Assembly (NCBI RefSeq): GCF_029626175.1
Contig: NZ_JARUBM010000002.1
Location: forward strand, 806,001 to 870,000
DNA from: Micromonospora sp. WMMD1082
GTDB lineage: Bacteria; Actinomycetota; Actinomycetes; Mycobacteriales; Micromonosporaceae
Reading direction: 5' to 3'
DNA length: 64,000 nucleotides
Shown here in pieces: positions 8,520 to 16,559 of the stretch (position 1 is the first letter of the stretch; each line of letters starts with the position of its first letter). A program made the position numbers and the translations under genes. Under the pieces are notes generated by a model, which made no database searches, was not told the origin of the DNA, and saw only the letters and a program-made list of their open reading frames with translations.

Positions 8520-8567
8520 GCGGAGACGGTAGGACGGGGCAGGGGCGACACGCCCGCAGCGCCGTGC

Positions 8568-8606
8568 GCCGACATTGTCGGCAGATTCCGACACCAACGC
8601 CGACAC
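8568..8606 (-). promoter_or_regulatory. Operator-like inverted repeats between Nudix and XRE-TPR genes; relative of the 33-bp element
   Basis: The palindrome GCCGACA-T-TGTCGGC occupies 8568-8582. It overlaps a second inverted repeat TGTCGG / CCGACA (8576-8593) and a third CCGACA at 8600. Read on the minus strand, 8606-8576 runs GTGTCGG, spacer, GTGTCGG, spacer, CCGACA. This is the same three-box layout as the 33-bp elements elsewhere in the window, but one base shorter and with C for T in the last box. It points toward the Nudix gene. Confidence 0.5.
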
Positions 8607-8775
8607 CACCTTGACCATGTCAGCGTCGCCATCCCGACCTGCCGGCACCGCCGTCGAGAACCGCCCGATCACCGACAGCGGCCAGGCGGAGGCCGTCGAT
8701 GGCAGCCGAAAAGTGTCACCGGGGGCGGCTATGGTGTTCGCTCACCGTGACCGCGACGACCGGGGGGTGGCAGCG

Positions 8776-10068
8776 ATGGTCGACCATGACGAGATCACCA
8801 CCGCCCGCCGCGCGCTCGGCCGCCGCCTCGCCCACCTGCGCAAGGACGCCGGCCACACCCAGCACAGCCTCGCCCGGCTGGTGCAGTACGGGCGCAGCTC
8901 GGTAGCGAACACCGAGACCGGCCGGCAGCACCCCGAGCGACCGTTCTGGACCCGCTGCGACCACGTGCTGCGCACCGGGGGTGTGCTGACCGACGAGTAC
9001 GACCGCATCGCCGACCTGAACCACCGCCGCCACCGCCCGGCGGATCCCTTGAGTACCACCAGCGCCGCAGCGTGGTGGGAGCCTGAGGGTGCCATCACCG
9101 CCCGCCGGTCGGCGCTGACCACCGGCACGGACGACGACGCCCGGCTGACGCATCTGGAAGACGAAGTCCGGCAGGCAATCGCCGACAACGAGCGCTGCCC
9201 ACCAGCCATCCTCGTCGCCCGGCTACGTCCACTGCGGGTCGGCGTCGACCAGCTGATGGCCGCCCGGCAGCACCCACCACAGCGCGCCCGGCTCTACACC
9301 GCCGCCGCGCACCTGTCCGGGCTCCTCGCCGCCCTCGCCCTCGACCTGCGCGCCTTCAGCGTCGCGCACGCCTACGCCGCCGAAGCCTTCGACCTCGCCC
9401 ACACCGCCCAACAACCCGACACCCGGGCCTGGGCCCGCGCCACCCAAAGCCTGATCGCCTTCTACACCGGCAACCATCGCGACGCCCTCGCCTACGCCGA
9501 AGACGGCCTCCGCCACGCCGGCACCGGCCCGCATCGGATCCGCCTCACGGTCAACGGGCAGGCGCGGGCGCTTGCCCATCTGGGCGACCGGGTCGGCGTC
9601 GACCGGGCTGTCGGCCGGGCGTTCGACCTGCTAGCCGAGCACCCGTCGGACGGGCAGGTCAGCACCAGCCTGACCCTCGGCCCATACTGTCCGACCCGTG
9701 CTGCGGCAAACGCGGCGACCGCCTACCTGGCCCTCGGCCACACTGCCGACGTCGCCGGCCATCTGACCACCGCCATCGCCGCTTTCGACACCGCCCAGCT
9801 ACGCGGCCCGCAAGCGCTGAGTCGTCTCGACCTGGCCACCGCCCACCTGCACGCGGGCGACCCCGACCAGGCGGCCGAGTTGGCGCTGCAGGCGCTCGCT
9901 CTCACCGCCGAGCACCGCTTCGAATCCGTCCGCCAACGCACCCACCAGTTCCTCACCGCCGCCCACCCCCTGGGCCACCACCCGCGGATACAGGACGTCG
10001 CGGACCTGCTCGCCGACCGCACGCAGCCCCGGACGGTGCCACCGGCGGGCCTACGATCGCCGACATGA
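8776..10068 (+). CDS. XRE-family regulator with TPR-like C-terminal domain
   Basis: The N-terminal 75 residues form a helix-turn-helix: RRALGRRLAHLRKDAGHTQ, then YGRSSVANTETGRQHPERPFW. The remaining 350 residues are helical, alanine-rich repeats of TPR type (for example RAWARATQSLIAFYTGNHRDA split over two helices), expected to bind a peptide or small ligand. The ATG at 8776 is chosen because GGGGGTGG precedes it. The same N-terminal family recurs at 13700, 24637 and 41248. The stop overlaps the ATG of the RNA ligase-like gene, so the two are coupled. It probably regulates its own divergent promoter. Confidence 0.85.
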   Translation: MVDHDEITTARRALGRRLAHLRKDAGHTQHSLARLVQYGRSSVANTETGRQHPERPFWTRCDHVLRTGGVLTDEYDRIADLNHRRHRPADPLSTTSAAAWWEPEGAITARRSALTTGTDDDARLTHLEDEVRQAIADNERCPPAILVARLRPLRVGVDQLMAARQHPPQRARLYTAAAHLSGLLAALALDLRAFSVAHAYAAEAFDLAHTAQQPDTRAWARATQSLIAFYTGNHRDALAYAEDGLRHAGTGPHRIRLTVNGQARALAHLGDRVGVDRAVGRAFDLLAEHPSDGQVSTSLTLGPYCPTRAAANAATAYLALGHTADVAGHLTTAIAAFDTAQLRGPQALSRLDLATAHLHAGDPDQAAELALQALALTAEHRFESVRQRTHQFLTAAHPLGHHPRIQDVADLLADRTQPRTVPPAGLRSPT

Positions 10069-10733
10069 GCAGCCGGGAGATGGCCAGCCTGCGGCAACGG
10101 TGGACGGCCTACCAGGACCTGCCCACCCTCACCGAGCACTGGTACTGGCGTCCCGGCTGGCATGCTGGCCGCCGCTTCTACACCTGGCACCTCACCTTCC
10201 AAGACCAGCCGGCGCTCCACCACCTCATCACCGACCTTCAGCAGCGACTCGCCCTGCTGCCTGGGCTGGACCCGGTGCCGCTCGACGGCCTGCACCTGAC
10301 CATGCAGGGCATAGGCTTCACCGACGAGGTACCCGACAGCGACATCGAGGCGATGATCGCCGAAGCCCGACGCCAGTGCGGTGGGCTTCGGCCGTTGGAG
10401 CTGTCGCTCGGCCCCGTGGATCCCGACGCCGAAGGCATCGGCCTGCTCATCCGACCCTGGGCCGCCGTCGAACGAGTACGCGCCGCTGTCCGGGCCTCGA
10501 TCGCCGCAGTGTGGCCCGTCGTTCCCGAACCAGCCGACGGGTTCCGGCCCCACCTCACGATCGCCTACAGCGGCGCGCCCGCACCCACCGCGCCGATCCG
10601 CGCCCGGCTGGCCGAACTTCGGCACCTACCCCCAGTGACGGCGACAATCAGCGAGGTCTCGCTGATTGCGCTACGCCGGGAAGATCGCACCTACCGATGG
10701 TCGACCGTCGCCACCGCGCCCCTAAACGGATGA
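10065..10733 (+). CDS. 2'-5' RNA ligase-like 2H phosphoesterase
   Basis: A 222-residue protein with the two H-x-T/S-x motifs of the 2H fold: LHLTMQGIG near residue 78 and PHLTIAYSG near 166. These histidines act on cyclic phosphates or 2'-5' linkages in RNA or nucleotides. The ATG overlaps the regulator stop (ATGA). Its 3' end faces the GalU-like gene with only 11 bp between. Substrate unknown; it could remove or make a cyclic-phosphate nucleotide. Confidence 0.8.
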   Translation: MSSREMASLRQRWTAYQDLPTLTEHWYWRPGWHAGRRFYTWHLTFQDQPALHHLITDLQQRLALLPGLDPVPLDGLHLTMQGIGFTDEVPDSDIEAMIAEARRQCGGLRPLELSLGPVDPDAEGIGLLIRPWAAVERVRAAVRASIAAVWPVVPEPADGFRPHLTIAYSGAPAPTAPIRARLAELRHLPPVTATISEVSLIALRREDRTYRWSTVATAPLNG

Positions 10734-10744
10734 AGCACGCCCGG

Positions 10745-11593
10745 TCAGGACGTCAGACCGGTGACACGGGCGACGGCGTTGTTCGCCGCGAGCCAGCCCG
10801 ACACGTTGCCGCAGTCGTAGTAGTCCCCGGTGACGGGCGAGACGAGGATGTCGTGGTCGGCGGCGTAGGCGTTGATCACGTCTGTCGTCTGGAACTCGCC
10901 CGTCTCCTGGTCCGGCCGCAGGGCCCGGAAGTAGGGGGCGATGTCACCGGGAAGCAGGTACCGGCTGATGTTGACGAACGCTGTCGGCTCGTGCCAGGTC
11001 TGCGGCTTCTCGACCATCCCGGCGTAGAGGCGCGTGCCGGTGCCGCTCTCGCGGGTGGACACCACCCCGTAGAGCCTTGCCTGGCTGCCGTCGACCATGG
11101 CGGCGGCCATGGCCGCCGAACTGCCCGCCGCAGCGCGGCGGGACACGAGGTCGGCGAGGTCGCTGCCACCGTCACCGCGCAGGAGAAGGTCGTCACCGGT
11201 CACCAGGAGGAAGTCGTCGTCACCGATGAAGTCGACGGCGACCATCGCGGGCACGGCCGTGCCGTAGCGGCCGTCACGCCCCTGCTCCAGAAACGTGATG
11301 TCCGCGATGCTCGGCAGGCCGGCGGCGGGCGCCCACTTGTCGGCCCAACCCCGGTCACGGAAGTACGCCTCTGTGGCCGGGTCAGGGCTGAAGTAGTGGC
11401 GCACCTGCTCGCCTGCCTGTCCGGCAGCGGCAACGATGGCGATCTCGGTGACTCCGGCGCGGACGCAGTCCTCGACGGCATACTGCACGACAGGCTTGGT
11501 CAGAACCGGCAGCATGCACTTGTTCACGGTCTTCGCGACGGGAAAGAACCGGGAACCGAAACCGGCGACAGCGATAACCGCTTTCGTGACCAC
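10745..11593 (-). CDS. Sugar-1-phosphate nucleotidyltransferase, GalU-like
   Basis: A 282-residue nucleotidyltransferase that joins a sugar 1-phosphate to UTP or another NTP. Family motifs are clear: the nucleotide loop AVAGFGSRFFPVAK with KCMLPVLTKPVVQYAVED, the metal site VTGDDLLL, VEKP in the middle and ATTDVINAY-like FQTTDVINAY near the end. In canonical GalU the loop reads GLGTRxLP; here it is GFGSRFFP, which is common in distant paralogues. The start is a GTG at 11593 with GGGGAGG about 11 nt upstream. Length is close to normal GalU. It shares a divergent promoter region with the TmrB-like gene. Confidence 0.85.
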   Translation of the reverse strand: MVTKAVIAVAGFGSRFFPVAKTVNKCMLPVLTKPVVQYAVEDCVRAGVTEIAIVAAAGQAGEQVRHYFSPDPATEAYFRDRGWADKWAPAAGLPSIADITFLEQGRDGRYGTAVPAMVAVDFIGDDDFLLVTGDDLLLRGDGGSDLADLVSRRAAAGSSAAMAAAMVDGSQARLYGVVSTRESGTGTRLYAGMVEKPQTWHEPTAFVNISRYLLPGDIAPYFRALRPDQETGEFQTTDVINAYAADHDILVSPVTGDYYDCGNVSGWLAANNAVARVTGLTS

Positions 11594-11730
11594 GATTCGG
11601 CTTCCTCCCCTGCGTCCGCCGTGACTGACCGACCGCCAGTTTACAAAACCCACGACCGGCTGCTGGCACAGCATGCCGGCGCCGATTACGTTAGGGAGGC
11701 CAACATTCGAACCGACGGAAGAAACAGTCC

Positions 11731-12270
11731 GTGCGAGTGATCTGGGTGAACGGCGCGTTCGGCGCGGGAAAAACGACACTGGCGCAGCAGCTGATCGCGG
11801 ACGATCCCCAACTGCTGCTCTTCGACGCCGAACTACCTGGGTTCATGCTCCGGGAGATCGTGCCGCTACCGCCCAGCGGGGACTTCCAGGACCTGCGGAT
11901 ATGGCGACGCAGTGTCGTGGACACGGCGGTCGCACTCGCGCAGGAGTACCAGCGGACACTGGTCGTCCCGATGACCGTCGTCGTATGGCCCTACCTTGAT
12001 GAGATCCTCGCCGGGCTGCGTCGCCGCGGCATGGACGTCGCGCATTACTTCATCACTGTTCCGACCGACGTCATTCGCGGGCGAATCGAGGCGCAGTCGT
12101 TCTGGCCACAGGACCCAGCCCGGGACGCGCAGGTCCGCACATGGCGGCTGGCCCAGGTGAATCGGTGTGCCCAAGCGGCTCAGAACCTGCCGGCCGGCAC
12201 CATCGTCCTCGACGGAACGCTGCCCGTGGAGCAACTGACGGCAAGGGTGACAGGCGCAGCCCGTGGCTAA
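11731..12270 (+). CDS. TmrB-like P-loop ATPase/kinase
   Basis: A 179-residue protein opening MRVIWVNGAFGAGKTT, followed by DFQDLRIWRR and LVVPMTVVVW. These three blocks are shared with Bacillus TmrB (tunicamycin resistance) and its relatives. The fold is a small nucleoside/nucleotide-kinase-like P-loop domain. TmrB is thought to bind the nucleoside antibiotic tunicamycin at the membrane, so a role in handling or resisting a nucleoside compound is possible here but unproven. The GTG start at 11731 directly precedes the P-loop strand. It is transcribed away from the GalU-like gene. Confidence 0.75.
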   Translation: MRVIWVNGAFGAGKTTLAQQLIADDPQLLLFDAELPGFMLREIVPLPPSGDFQDLRIWRRSVVDTAVALAQEYQRTLVVPMTVVVWPYLDEILAGLRRRGMDVAHYFITVPTDVIRGRIEAQSFWPQDPARDAQVRTWRLAQVNRCAQAAQNLPAGTIVLDGTLPVEQLTARVTGAARG

Positions 12271-12463
12271 CGCGCAGGGTTCATCGCCCACAGTTTGAGC
12301 CCGGGGAGCCGGTGCTGTGGCAGCAAGGGCTCACCGTTCGGCGGTTCAGGCGGGGACGAGTTCGATCTGGTTCAGCTCCTGGTGGTGTCCCTGCGGTAGA
12401 AGCGCTTCGTGCCGACGTCGCTGCCAGCCAGACTGATTATGTCGGCGAGAACCGGAGCCGTTT

Positions 12464-12530
12464 CTCAGCGAGTTTCAGAGCCAGCTCGGGCCGGTCGGCG
12501 TGATCAATGTCGGTGAGTTCGAGCGCCACC
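12464..12530 (-). repeat. Repeat array, left side, in inverted orientation
   Basis: Two minus-strand copies of a box close to GTGGCGCTGAAACTCACCGA lie at 12466-12484 and 12513-12530, about 46 bp apart. Matching copies in plus orientation lie at 12993-13080. Several repeated boxes at both ends in opposite orientation resemble the multi-repeat ends of IS21-type elements. No istA/istB-like gene is present between them. Confidence 0.5.
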
Positions 12531-12694
12531 TTCGTGTGAGTCAGGCGTCTGCCGGAGACTTGACCCGCCGGGTTCGGTCGGGGTTTCCAGGCGGTGGCGC
12601 TCGAACTCAGCAACAAAGCTGAGGTCAGAGCCCGGCACCCGGGCCGAACCGGAGTGCGGGATCTACTCCTGCGGAGCCTCGACTTGATCACCCC
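12531..12694. other. Non-coding stretch with one extra plus-oriented repeat box
   Basis: The space between the left repeat array and the zinc-ribbon remnant contains one more plus-oriented copy of the repeat (GTGGCGCTCGAACTCAGC, 12594-12611). No gene is supported here. Frames run through it only because the DNA is GC-rich. Confidence 0.45.
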
Positions 12695-12937
12695 CGGCTG
12701 ACGGAAGGCGAGCAGGTCAGCCGCATGCGGCAGCCGGATCGGTGGTGTCAGCTTCCGCATCGCAAGGAGGCCCGCGAATGGGCCCCGACGCACGGCCTCG
12801 TCCACGGCCTGCTGGTCCCCAAGCGGCAACGACTGCCAGGTTCGCCTGGCCGCGCACATGCTGCAGAGCCCGCCGATGTGCTCAGCGTCAGCGACCGAGC
12901 ATCGCATCGTGCAGTCGGGACAATCGAAGTGGAACAT
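12695..12937 (-). pseudogene. Small zinc-ribbon protein gene, apparently 3'-truncated
   Basis: From the ATG at 12937 the frame reads MFHFDCPDCTMRC, then GGLCSMCAARRTWQSLP, giving two Cys pairs of a zinc ribbon. A helical stretch follows (VDEAVRRGPFAGLLAM, then LPHAADLLAFRQ), which resembles the small helical hairpin of ribosomal L7/L12 C-domains. After about 80 residues the sequence loses protein character but stays open into the repeat array. The natural stop therefore seems to have been lost. It lies inside the inverted repeats and may be a passenger of that element. Product unknown. Confidence 0.4.
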
Positions 12938-12992
12938 GACCGGATCATGCGGCCGACGCATCCAGGCCAGCAACCGGAATCGCCTTCAGCAG

Positions 12993-13080
12993 GTGGCGCT
13001 GAAACTCAGCGACACGACTTTGAGCCCGAACCCCGTGGCGCTGAACGTCACCGACACCCGGCGCTGGAACTCACCTACAG
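12993..13080 (+). repeat. Repeat array, right side, in direct orientation
   Basis: GTGGCGCTGAAACTCAGCGA at 12993, GTGGCGCTGAACGTCACCGA at 13035 (42 bp later) and GGCGCTGGAACTCACCTA at 13060 are degenerate copies of one box. They mirror the inverted copies at 12466-12530. Together they bracket about 600 bp and look like the worn ends of an insertion sequence. The following 200 bp up to 13298 hold no gene I can support. Confidence 0.5.
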
Positions 13081-13298
13081 AACCACCAGACAGAGTATCG
13101 GGGCAGCGCAGCACTGACGCCATGGGCCACGCGGTGCTGTCGGGTAGCCATGCTGGGATGTCCCCGGGGGGAGTCGCAGGAGGAGGGCCGCCGGCCGAGT
13201 TCATGAGCTGAGGCTACTGCCCAGTTGGGTAGTTCTGGCCGACCTGCCTCAGCGTTGCCGTCACGGGCTACCGAGGCCCGCACATGGGCAGCGGCGGA

Positions 13299-13664
13299 TC
13301 AGTACTCGCGCTCGTAAAGCAGGCCCTCGGCGGCGTCCAATGGCACATCGCGCCTGCCGACCGGGTGGCCGAAGTGCTCCGGTGGCGTCTCGCTCGGCTT
13401 CGGCTTCGCTCCGGGTACGCGCTCGGGCTGTCGAGGTTCGGCGGGTGCCGTGCCGGCGAGTGCGGGCGGTGTGGTCGGGGTGTCGTACCAGGAGGGGATT
13501 TCCCCGGCTGCCGCGATGACGGATGCGGCGAATGTTCGTACGGGGCATGGGGTTCTGCCGCATCTTGCGCATGCCTCGGTCGCGGTCGGGTGGTGGCGCT
13601 GGTACAGCTCGACGGCGGTGGTGTGAGTCAGGGTGCCGCGCAGCGTGGGGATCGGGCGATGCAT
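13299..13664 (-). CDS. Hypothetical small Cys-containing protein
   Basis: A 121-residue protein beginning MHRPIPTLRGTLTHTT, with CARCGRTPCPVRTFAAS in the first half, which could bind zinc. The second half is proline-rich and probably unstructured. No enzyme family is recognised. It lies 35 bp downstream of the two-domain XRE regulator on the same strand and probably belongs to that operon. Confidence 0.55.
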   Translation of the reverse strand: MHRPIPTLRGTLTHTTAVELYQRHHPTATEACARCGRTPCPVRTFAASVIAAAGEIPSWYDTPTTPPALAGTAPAEPRQPERVPGAKPKPSETPPEHFGHPVGRRDVPLDAAEGLLYEREY

Positions 13665-13699
13665 CGCGGCCTCCCTCTCGTCTCGGCGGTTGGCGGCTG

Positions 13700-14467
13700 T
13701 CAGGACGCTGGGCGTATGCGGTTCGCGTGGTGGATCGGGGTGGCGGTAGGCCTGCGGGTGGTAGCCGGGTGGTCATGTGCGCCGGGAATGGGGTCTTCGG
13801 GGTTGTCGAGAAGTAGCCAGAAGCGGGCTTTGGCGTGGCTGTCGGCGGTGGTGAGGGCCTGGTCCAGCACCGACTGCTCATCGAGCGCAGGGGTGCTCCG
13901 GTGCTCCCAGCTGGAAACGGCTGCGATGGTCATGTCGAGGTGTTCGGAAAACGCGCGCAGGCTCATTCGTAGCGCTTCGCGTAACGCGCGGACCTCCCGT
14001 GTGGTCCACCGGCCGACGACGGCCAGCCCGCACCCGCACGCCACCGGACAGGGCACCACTGGAGGGATGGGCGGGGCTGATGTCCCGGCCTGCTGGCGTC
14101 CCTGGTCACGTGCGTGATCTCGTTGTGCTTGGAAGTCCTGTACGAGTGCCCGGACCCGGTCCGACATGGCCAGCAGTGCTCCCCGTGCGCCCAGGGCAGC
14201 GTCGGCGTTGCGCCAGAAGACGCGGGTGGTGTTGTCCCGGCCGACTTCGACGTTAGCGATCTGGCTTCGGGAGTAGCGAATGAGCTTGGCAAGATCGACC
14301 TGTCGCAGCCCGGCGACGGCACGCCACTGGGCCAGGTGCCGGCCAAGTTCTTTGCGCGCTTCGGCTATGTCGGTGGGGGTGATTCCACCTGCCGTGCCGA
14401 AGCGGCGCGGCACCGGCGGCATGTGCCGGGCCAGATGTGAGGGCCGTGGACTCTGAGCAGGGATCAT
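13700..14467 (-). CDS. XRE-family regulator with two helix-turn-helix regions
   Basis: The 255-residue protein has an N-terminal helix-turn-helix (RKELGRHLAQWRAVAGLRQ, then YSRSQIANVEVGRDNTTRVFW) of the same family as those at 8776, 24637 and 41248. A second one lies near residue 160 (EVRALREALRMSLRAFSEHL, then MTIAAVSSWEHRSTP). Between them VPCPVACGCG gives three closely spaced cysteines. The start at 14467 overlaps the stop of the 89-residue gene as ATGA, so translation is coupled. Two DNA-binding units in one chain suggest binding to a composite operator; the target is unknown. Confidence 0.8.
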   Translation of the reverse strand: MIPAQSPRPSHLARHMPPVPRRFGTAGGITPTDIAEARKELGRHLAQWRAVAGLRQVDLAKLIRYSRSQIANVEVGRDNTTRVFWRNADAALGARGALLAMSDRVRALVQDFQAQRDHARDQGRQQAGTSAPPIPPVVPCPVACGCGLAVVGRWTTREVRALREALRMSLRAFSEHLDMTIAAVSSWEHRSTPALDEQSVLDQALTTADSHAKARFWLLLDNPEDPIPGAHDHPATTRRPTATPIHHANRIRPAS

Positions 14468-14733
14468 GGCCGCTGCCGCTGCTGCCCGATCCGACGAACT
14501 GATGCGTCGCCGACAGGCCCCGGCACACTGATCGGAGTCAGACCGCGTGGCTTGACGAGGCCGAGGTCAATCGGCTTCCGGACCGGTCCGGTCACCACCG
14601 CGAGAAGACCGGGTAACCCGACATCGTCGCGGGCCCCGGTGGCCACCTCACTGGTGCCCGGCACCGTCCGTGTCAGGCCGCACTGAGGGCGAGACATCGC
14701 GCAGACGTGGGTAGGTACCAGCGCGGTCGTCAT
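14464..14733 (-). CDS. Hypothetical 89-residue protein
   Basis: The frame begins MTTALVPTHVCAMSR and has no recognised domain. It is supported mainly by its position: its ATG overlaps the stop of the small membrane protein gene (ATGA) and its stop overlaps the regulator start (ATGA). This is what a coupled operon shows. Composition is proline/glycine/arginine-rich. Confidence 0.45.
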   Translation of the reverse strand: MTTALVPTHVCAMSRPQCGLTRTVPGTSEVATGARDDVGLPGLLAVVTGPVRKPIDLGLVKPRGLTPISVPGPVGDASVRRIGQQRQRP

Positions 14734-14948
14734 CGCGATCCGCCTCCGGTGGCCAGATCCGCCGCTTGCGCTTGGGATGCGGGGACCTGTCCCGCCTCCC
14801 ACGACCTTGAGCCGAGCGGGCAGTGCGCCTGGCTGATCGGCATGCCGCATCCCGGACACCATCGCTGCGCACGCCTGAACAACGCGAACCCCGCCGCGAA
14901 GCCCACCAGCAGCGCCGCACACACCGCGATCCCCACTAGGAAGCCCAC
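14730..14948 (-). CDS. Small membrane protein with zinc-ribbon-like tail
   Basis: A 72-residue protein with one transmembrane helix at residues 3-26 (VGIAVCAALLVGFAAGFALF), then WCPGCGMPISQAHC, a possible zinc knuckle on the cytoplasmic side. The GTG start at 14948 has GGGGAGG 6 nt upstream. It is the first gene of a coupled minus-strand run that leads into the two-HTH regulator. Function unknown. Confidence 0.6.
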   Translation of the reverse strand: MGFLVGIAVCAALLVGFAAGFALFRRAQRWCPGCGMPISQAHCPLGSRSWEAGQVPASQAQAADLATGGGSR

Positions 14949-15004
14949 TGTGTACCTCCCCGACCTGATCGAGCGCTGATGGCAGACGTTCGCCGACCGA
15001 CAGC

Positions 15005-15046
15005 AGACTAGTCTTAGGCGTCTCTAGTCTTACAGTGCAGACTAGA
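15005..15046. promoter_or_regulatory. Operator-like inverted repeats built on CTAGTCT / AGACTAG
   Basis: AGACTAGTCT (15005-15014) is a perfect palindrome. It is followed by TCTAGTCT (15023-15030) and its inverse AGACTAGA (15039-15046) separated by 8 bp. The array lies 55-96 bp before the XRE/DUF5753 gene. The same GACTAG box recurs before the second such operon (16537-16559). Probably a regulator binding site that includes the promoter. Confidence 0.6.
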
Positions 15047-15100
15047 TCCAGACAAGTTGCGTGGCCGAGGTTGTTCGTGGAGATGTGACATGCTGTCCTG

Positions 15101-15952
15101 GTGCCAAACTGGCCTACCTTGAGACGCAGACGGCTCGCGCGAGAGCTGAGCAAATTGCGTGAGTCCATCGACATGACGATCGAGGAAGCTGCGGCGAGCG
15201 CGGGGATCTCCCCGTCGCACCTCTCGCGGGTGGAGCGTGCGCTCGTGGGCGTTCGGGTGCCGGCGGTGCGGGCGTTGCTGCAGACCTACGGCGCGAACGC
15301 CTCGACCATGGCAGACCTACTCGACGTGGCCCAGGCGTCCACACAGCGTGGATGGTGGCATCGGTACGCGGGAAGCATCCCCGACGAGTACGCGACCTAC
15401 ATCGGATTCGAGTCCGATGCCACCAGGATCTGGAACTTCGAGCTGATCTCGATCCCCGGCCTGTTACAGACCGAGGGATACACCCGATCGAGCCTGCACG
15501 GCGGCGTCGCTCGCCTCACCGAAGAGGAGATCGAGCGGCGAATCGAGATTCGCCTGCGTCGACAGGCGCTGCTGCACCGCGATAATCCACCAGCGCTGTG
15601 GGTCGTTCTCGACGAGGCCGCGATCCGTCGGCAGGTCGGCGGTGCGGCAACGATGGCCGAGCAGATGAACCATCTCGCCACCATCGCGGCCCTGCCGCAC
15701 GTAGACGTTCAGATCGTGCCGTTCGGAGCGGGCGCCCATCCCGGCGCCCCCGGAGGCTTCGTGATCCTCGGGTTCACCGACCCCGCCGACCGCGAGGTCG
15801 TCTACATCGAGACGATGGCCGGTGATCTCTACCCTGAAGGCGACGCCGAGGTACAGAGCGTGACCCAGGCGTTCGACCGGCTGAGGGCGATGGCGCTCAG
15901 CCCGGATGACTCCGCATCGATGATCCGGGACGTGGCAAGGGAGCTTTCATGA
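15101..15952 (+). CDS. XRE-family regulator with DUF5753 domain
   Basis: The 283-residue protein has an N-terminal helix-turn-helix (RLARELSKLRESIDMTIEEA, then GISPSHLSRVERALVG). The DUF5753 ligand domain follows, with the usual blocks ISIPGLLQTEGYTRS, RRQALLHRDNPP and IVPFGAGAHPGAPGGF. Such regulators are paired with DUF397 proteins across actinomycetes and many affect development or antibiotic production. The GTG at 15101 is the start. The stop overlaps the ATG of the DUF397 gene, so the pair is coupled. Likely bound by its own product at the CTAGTCT repeats upstream. Confidence 0.9.
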   Translation: MPNWPTLRRRRLARELSKLRESIDMTIEEAAASAGISPSHLSRVERALVGVRVPAVRALLQTYGANASTMADLLDVAQASTQRGWWHRYAGSIPDEYATYIGFESDATRIWNFELISIPGLLQTEGYTRSSLHGGVARLTEEEIERRIEIRLRRQALLHRDNPPALWVVLDEAAIRRQVGGAATMAEQMNHLATIAALPHVDVQIVPFGAGAHPGAPGGFVILGFTDPADREVVYIETMAGDLYPEGDAEVQSVTQAFDRLRAMALSPDDSASMIRDVARELS

Positions 15953-16152
15953 TCGACTTCAGCCGTGCCGTCTGGCGCAAGAGCACCAGAACCCAGCAGA
16001 GTGGCCAATGCGTCGAGGTGGCGAGGGTTGGTGAGGTGATCGGTGTGCGGGACTCCAAGGACCCGGACGGTCCCGTGCTGGCGTTCACGACCGGAGAGTT
16101 CGCCGCGTTTCTCGACGGAGCAGCCAAGGGAGAGTTCGACGACCTGGTCTAG
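15949..16152 (+). CDS. DUF397 protein, partner of the upstream XRE regulator
   Basis: A 67-residue protein with all DUF397 marks: AVWRKSTRTQQSGQCVEVA, then GVRDSKDPDGPVLAFT and FAAFLDGAAKGEFD. DUF397 proteins are small partners of XRE/DUF5753 regulators and are proposed to antagonise them by direct contact. The start overlaps the regulator stop (ATGA). A strong hairpin follows 41 bp after the stop. Confidence 0.92.
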   Translation: MIDFSRAVWRKSTRTQQSGQCVEVARVGEVIGVRDSKDPDGPVLAFTTGEFAAFLDGAAKGEFDDLV

Positions 16153-16193
16153 AAGGACCAGCTGCGGCTGACCGAGGTCGCCCGCAGGCTGAG

Positions 16194-16223
16194 ACGCCCG
16201 GCTCGGGCCTTCGGGCCGGGCGT
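16194..16223. terminator. Hairpin between convergent DUF397 genes
   Basis: ACGCCCGGC (16194-16202) pairs perfectly with GCCGGGCGT (16215-16223) across a 12-nt loop. A short TT follows on the plus strand. It sits between two converging genes (ending at 16152 and 16286) and can serve both directions. Confidence 0.75.
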
Positions 16224-16285
16224 TCTCACTCCCACCACGACGCAAGCTGGGCGGGAAGGTCGCCGGCATGCGCCGGGTGAATCGA

Positions 16286-16486
16286 TCACAGGTTGCTGAA
16301 CTCTCCTTGGTCGGCACCCCGGAGGAAGGCTTGCCATCCGGAACGCGAGAAACGGAGCATCCCGCCCTCGGGGTTCTTCGAGTCCCGTACGGCAACCCCC
16401 TCACTCAGCGACGCGACCTCCACGCAGTCTCCGTTGAGGCTCTCCGAACTCTTACGCCATACCAGGCGTCCGGAAGCGTCGGACAC
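16286..16486 (-). CDS. DUF397 protein (second copy, convergent)
   Basis: A 66-residue DUF397 protein: LVWRKSSESLNGDCVEVAS, then AVRDSKNPEGGMLRFS and AFLRGADQGEFSNL. The GTG at 16486 is chosen because AAGGGAG lies 5 nt before it. It is transcribed toward the first DUF397 gene and divergently from the DUF6879/XRE operon. Its natural partner may be the XRE regulator at 17130. It shares the promoter region holding the GACTAG repeats. Confidence 0.88.
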   Translation of the reverse strand: MSDASGRLVWRKSSESLNGDCVEVASLSEGVAVRDSKNPEGGMLRFSRSGWQAFLRGADQGEFSNL

Positions 16487-16536
16487 GTTGACTCCCTTCG
16501 TTGTCTGGGTCGAGACTGCCACAGAGCGCCCACCGC

Positions 16537-16559
16537 GACTAGTCTCAAGCCTCGACTAG
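16537..16559. promoter_or_regulatory. GACTAG repeats in the divergent promoter of DUF397 and DUF6879/XRE genes
   Basis: The palindrome GACTAGTC (16537-16544) is followed 17 bp later by GACTAGAC (16554-16561). The same box forms the inverted repeats before the XRE/DUF5753 gene at 15005-15046. The shared box suggests that related regulators bind both promoters. Confidence 0.5.

Noticed and set aside
8575..8775. Longer N-terminus for the XRE-TPR regulator
   Set aside because: It would translate the palindromic promoter region; the ATG at 8776 has a ribosome site and fits the family.
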